Below are positions 40,801 through 46,800 of a DNA stretch of 64,000 nucleotides, in pieces. Source of the stretch: Sipunculus nudus (taxonomy: Eukaryota > Annelida > Sipuncula > Golfingiida > Sipunculidae); NCBI GenBank assembly GCA_026874595.1, contig CM049306.1, forward strand, positions 75,267,642 to 75,331,641. The letters run 5' to 3'. The notes below the pieces were generated by a model. It had not been told where the DNA came from. It saw only the letters and a list, made by a program, of their open reading frames with translations, and searched no databases. How positions within the stretch are numbered: the stretch's first letter is position 1; every line of letters begins with the position of its first letter. The translations under genes and the position numbers were made by a program.

Positions 40801-43800
40801 AAACTCTTATGGAAGGTAAGCAAGAACATTTAAGTATGCACTGCAAACTGACATTATCTCAATTGACCACAAGTAAATCAGTCCAATCTTCAAAAACAAA
40901 ATCAATTTATTTCATGGGATGTTTGTAGTTTATATTATGCTATTATTCCATAATAAGTTTACTGCCTAATTTTTCACAAGGTAAAGTATGCATCATAGAA
41001 TAATTACCCAAACAACATTACAGACTAGTTAGAGTAGCTGGCATTCATTTGCAGTTTTTCAATTGAAACATATCCAAAATAATGTTAAATTTCTCATGAT
41101 TTACAGGGAAAATATGAGGGAGTGGCCCCCTTAGGACACATTTGGCGTTGTTACAAGACAAAAATGGAGCAGGTCTTAAGCATGGTCACAGGAGTTGCAT
41201 GACCATAATATGGAGTGGTAGGGTAGTGCTATCAGTTATAAAATATATAACAAGTGAACTGTCTAGTGACTAACACATTCCACATTTTGTTTTGCAGATA
41301 CTTCAGCTGGACCAGAGCTTCCACTGTTTGGTCATTTCTGCTGCCGGCTTGTGGCACAGCCCTACTGTCTTGTTGACCCCACAGTCACAGGTCACCTGCA
41401 GATACAGGTCAGCATCATATCCTCATCATTTATCGAACAAGTATATTTATAATCTTAAATATGATAATATCAATTATGGATAAACAGTGTTCAGATAAAC
41501 AGCAGTCTACTGTACCACATTCTTTTGTATAAAGTGAGCAAACTTAAAGGAATACATAGACCAGATTTTTAGAAAAAATATTAAGAGATAATTAACCTCT
41601 TAAACTAAATAACTTTTTAAATGAGGGAAATATAACAGTAATAGTGATACTGTTGGAATTTAATTTCAGTCTTCCCAGCGCTGGTGTGTTCTCCGCTGTC
41701 TACAGATATCCTGCTGGGACAATGCTGAAGATGCTGACGATAATGAACCTGTCATCACCATTCCAATAACAAAGGTCAGTCTCTGGACAGGATGTGTAAA
41801 CATCTCGTGTATCTAGCTTATCATTATTTTGCACTTGAAGACCAGTTTAGTTTCATCACAAACATGACAAGGGGCTCTTTAATATAATGAAGACCGGCTA
41901 AACATTTTAATATTAATAGATAACAACTTCACACCTGTCCAGGTGAGCATTTTGTTGGTCAGGCCATGGTAATAACATGCCTTTAGAAAAATTTGAAAAT
42001 TAATAAGCAATAGTTAAGACAAAAGTTTATTTCCAGCCCTACCTACCACATATTTTATTAATAAAAACAGTTTTGTTCATTGATGGTTTAGAAACAACTG
42101 AACATTTTGTAATGTTTGGCTTTATGATTCTTGGTAAATGTAAAGATGACCAGATAAAAAGCCTGAGGCCCTGATTCAGATTAACAAACACCTTAAAAAA
42201 AGCCTGAGGCCCTGATTCAGATTAACAAACACCTTAAAAAAAGCCTGAGGCCCTGATTCAGAGTAACAAACACCTTAAAAAAGCCGTCAGGCCCTGGTTC
42301 GGAGTAACAAACTGCTTAAAAAAGCCTGAGGCCCTGATTCAGAGTAACAAACTGCTTAAAAAAAGCCTGAGGCCCTGATTCAGAGTAACAAACTGCTTAA
42401 AAAAAGCCTGAGGCCCTGATTCAGAGTAACAAACTGCTTAAAAAAGCCTGAGGCCCTGATTCAGAGTAACAAACACCTTAAAAAAGCCTGAGGCCCTAAT
42501 TCAGAGCAACAAACTGCTTAAAAAAAGCCTGAGGCCCTGATTCAGAGTAACAAACTGCTTAAAAAAAGCCTGAGGCCCTGATTCAGAGTAACAAACTTCT
42601 TAAAAAAGCCTAAGACCCTGATTCAGAGTAACAAACTGATGTCTCCCTTGATACAGAATCTACAGAATCTTAGTTGCCAACAGATGGCACTGCAGTAGCT
42701 CCTTCCAAAAATAATTTGAAATATCTCTCAATTTATGGAAAAATTAGGAAAATAACCCCCTCAGGATACACACTGCATCATTCCTGACAGTTAAAGACCA
42801 AAAACGTGCATATCTGAGACGTGATCACAGAGTTCCATGACAAGGTCCTTTGTTACTACCGTCAATTATAATATAGACGTGACCAGTCTGAGAACTTGTA
42901 TTAATTCATTATCACACACAGTTTTGGAATTCTTAATCTCTTGCATATATATTTGGGAAATGTACTTCAATATTAATTTCTTGCTGCTTCTAAAGTATAG
43001 CTTGCCTGAGGTAGCTTTAAATGTACTCAAAGCTTTTCTGTTACCTTTATTTAGAGACTGCTTAAAAGATTTACTTGGATCACATTATTTCAAAGATATG
43101 CGAATGCATGGTATCAGGGTATCTGGTTTATCAATTATAAAAGTCCTATTGCTAGGCCATTAGTGTTTACCCTATAAGATCTACTTCAATTATCTTAATA
43201 ATAATATATTAATAATACAAGTGTCAGATATATCAAATGCAGTAGCCTTTTGACTTAGGACAAATGTTGATGGTCAAGGATAGATGTTTCCTGGTCATTA
43301 TTAGATATAAAAGAATGGTTGAGTAAGGCCAAAAAAAATAAAAGGTATGGTTCTCATGCACCGCTTGCATCAATTTTAAACCCCAGCATCAAAAATTTTT
43401 ATTTTGATTTTCAATAGAAACTTACCAATTTTGAGCTGCAGCCACTCAGAAATTTCTTTGAAGAATATAGAACCATACAAATTCCTTAGTTTTCTAGTGC
43501 TTTTGCTTGTTAAGCAAAATAAATCTGTTATAATTATACTTTTCCTTAATCATTTGACATTTTGATCGAAACATACAAAAAATTAAAAATAAAAAACCGT
43601 CCACCCGCATTGATTTCTGAAAAAAAAGTGCCTGCGAACCATACCTTTTTTTTATTTTGACCTTACAATTTTTCTTTTTGTTTTCAGGACACTCAAATAA
43701 GTGAGGGTTTACAGAGCGGCACCTCCCGTGGACGCAATATACAGGTGTCCATGCATGGTTCACGGAAGCCAGAGTATATACTCACAGCTGAAACCGAGAA

Positions 43801-46800
43801 AGACCACACAAAATGGTGGGAGGGGCTACAGCAGCACCTACTGGACCAAGGTAAATTAGAGCAGATAAATAACAATAATTACATCTCAGCTACATGTTGA
43901 TTGGAGACAAGAAACTGAGTCTGTAAAAACACATTTCAAAATAGCACAATGCTATTTTCTTCTTTCAATTTTCTTAAACTGATCTGAAGTGAAATATTAT
44001 TAAATATTTGTTTAGTAACAATTGTGTGTAATATTTTGCACGGGGCCATGTCATAGAAATCGATAAACAGGGTTGTTACAGATTAAAATGCATCCTCACA
44101 TGTAAAATGTATCAAGAGTAGCACATTGTAATAATGGTCTATTAAAAGTAACTGTTGTTTTATTTCAAGCTCTGTGGCAGCATGCTTGTGAGAAGAAAAT
44201 GGAAATTCGTGAAGCCAGCCCAGACAAAGTCCCTTCATACCTGAGAAAAGGCTCCCTAAGTCTTTATGAATCAGTCTCCTGTACAGGTAAGGACATCAAT
44301 ACATAATGTATGTCCTTTACTAAAACTATTCAACAGCCATTGCTGGCCTTCACATTACACTTTGAATTAAACTGCCATCAACATAGACCCCTCACACTGT
44401 CTAAGCCAAATCAGATTCAAATTAAGTGCTTCAAAGCCAGCTTATTTGTAGCATTCATGTGATTTCTGGCTTAGTCTGCCTAGTTATTAATTAACTGTAA
44501 GTTCTTCTAACGCCTCTGTGACAGTGGTATGACCTTGTTTATCTTTACCCTGATTTGCCCAAAGCTGTCCCTGTTGGACATCAGGGTTGGGGCCAGGTAC
44601 AAGTGAAAGTACCTAGGTACAGGTACAGGTACTTGTGAATTGGCCAGGTACAGGTACAGGTACTTGATTTTCACAGAGTACCTAGGTACAAGTACAGGTA
44701 CTTAAAAATTACCTAGGTACAGGTACAGGTAAATTTATTTTAGGATCATTCAAAGACATTTTACAGATAATAATAGCTGCATAAATTCATGTATATGCAA
44801 GTTAACATGCCTTTTTTCTATCAAACAATTTTGAAGTCATTTGCTAAAGTATATTTTATTAGAACTTATTATCTGTATGGCACATACATTCACAAACGTG
44901 ACATGCAAGTGTTTTAAAATTCCATTTAGTGCACCAAGTAGAGTATGAAACCGTACATTCACAAACATCATATACAAGTCTACAAGTACACCAAGTACAG
45001 TATTACACCATACTTCACAAACATGATATTTGGGTACTAAAAGTTCATTAAGTGCATCAAGTACAGTATAGTCAAATGATTTGCTCAATTAGTGGTTACA
45101 GCTGATTTCACACATGTCACCATTCTGGAGTTGTGATAACAATTCATTTCATGAGCAGTTTATCACACTGATGGCTTGCTGATTATTTTACATTACAGGT
45201 AACCAAATTTAATACTAAAAGAGAAAAAAAACTTAAAAACGCTGAGAATATGAAAATGTACCTGGAGTACCTTGTACCAGGTACAGGTACTTCAGTTCCA
45301 GGTACAGGTTCAGGTACAGGTACAAGTACCTGGCCCCAACCCTGTTGGATATAATTGGATGAGAGGCATTCATTTTTTTGGGCCTCCTACATTATAAACA
45401 CTTGTACATGAACAAAATTGATAGCATGGGATTGGTGCTTTTTTGCTTATTTTAAAAAAGGTCACAGTGACATTTTGAAATGGGAAACTTGAATGGTTAA
45501 ACATAGATTAAACTGATTTTGCTCTAATATTTTGTACACAAAAAATTATTTTTAAAAACAAATAAACTTATTCAGGATGAAGAAGCCACCTTAGACACCT
45601 GTCAGAATTTTTCTTGATAAATTTTGATTTAAAATAAATGAATGAATTAACATATTTAAAAAATTGTTTTGTAGACTCTCCTCGTTCCAAACCAGAGAGA
45701 AGCCAGAGTGAAGATAAGGGGTCTCCCATTTTACGTATTCTTGACCGCATAGAAAAAAGCGAACAGCCTGGATCCCGACCAAGAAGTAACCCGTACCCCA
45801 TAACCCGCTCAAGCAGTGAATGTACAGCATCAAAATCAGGAGGTAATCTATCTCCTAACCTCCGAGGTGTTCACCCAAGGCCCAGTAGCAGTCACTCACC
45901 AATCCTGCGGCCACACGGTGAGCGTTCTGGTGTCGCCAGGCCATCTCCAGTACTACGCAGCCACAGTGATAGGTCAACACCAGAGACAAGTGATGAAAAT
46001 TCACTTAACTCTCTGTCTTCTCTAAAAACAACTAGCATTGATAGTTTATCGACTAACTCCTCTGATGACAGGCCACTTCATAGTGAACTGAAGGATGGGC
46101 GTGGTAGTGTGGATTCTGGTACGGGGACGTCATTAACGGGAGAAAATCGTGGAAGCAGAGGTAGTCTGGCTGGTTCTGGTGCTCTCAGACTCGATAATAG
46201 TGGGGTAAATATCGCAGCGCTGGCGGATATTAAACCCAGCGCTGCACAAACTGTTTCACAGAATCCCTCGAGTAGCTCTGTGGAGGCTGATGCTGTCAAA
46301 AGGAATAGTGTGCAGGATGCTGAAGCTTCCGCTAAGTCGGAGGAATGTAAGAGCTCAGGTCACAGTGATGTAAATAGCACAGAAAAGGTAGAAATAAGCA
46401 CAGTAAATGTACCAGTAGCAGAACAAGGTCAGACAGAAACAGAAAATAATGAGGACAGTGCAGTCGTTGACAAACCTCCCTGTGACATGACTGAGGAGTC
46501 AAACACGGAGGGTACCAGTCACTCAGACAAACTTCCATCAGGGAATGCCCAGCAGTCACAACTCTGTACAGACACAGTGAGTAATAAAACAGAAAACAAT
46601 ACAACTACACAGGAATCAGAAAAAATACAGGACTCTAAGCATTCATCTGTTGAAGCTTCCAGCCAGATCCCCCAGAGGGCAGCAGTGTGCATACAGTCCC
46701 CCGATACAGACAGACATTCCTTGTTAACAGATGAAATACTTGAAAATGCAAATATCACCGCAGTGGATGATTTCTATAATGAATGTAAAGACACAGAGGA

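Larger units (their letters stand above)
41775..43687 (+). other. Rhotekin intron 10 (1.9 kb, splits the PH domain)
   Basis: GTCAGT donor, TTTTTGTTTTCAG acceptor. It contains a 12-copy minisatellite (42155-42648), a CTCF-like site (42677-42691) and a MITE (43326-43663) that ends just before the acceptor tract. The rest is plain AT-rich sequence. Confidence 0.8.

Noticed and set aside
45568..45833. Minus-strand frames opposite the start of exon 13
   Set aside because: Antisense shadows of the exon 13 coding frame.
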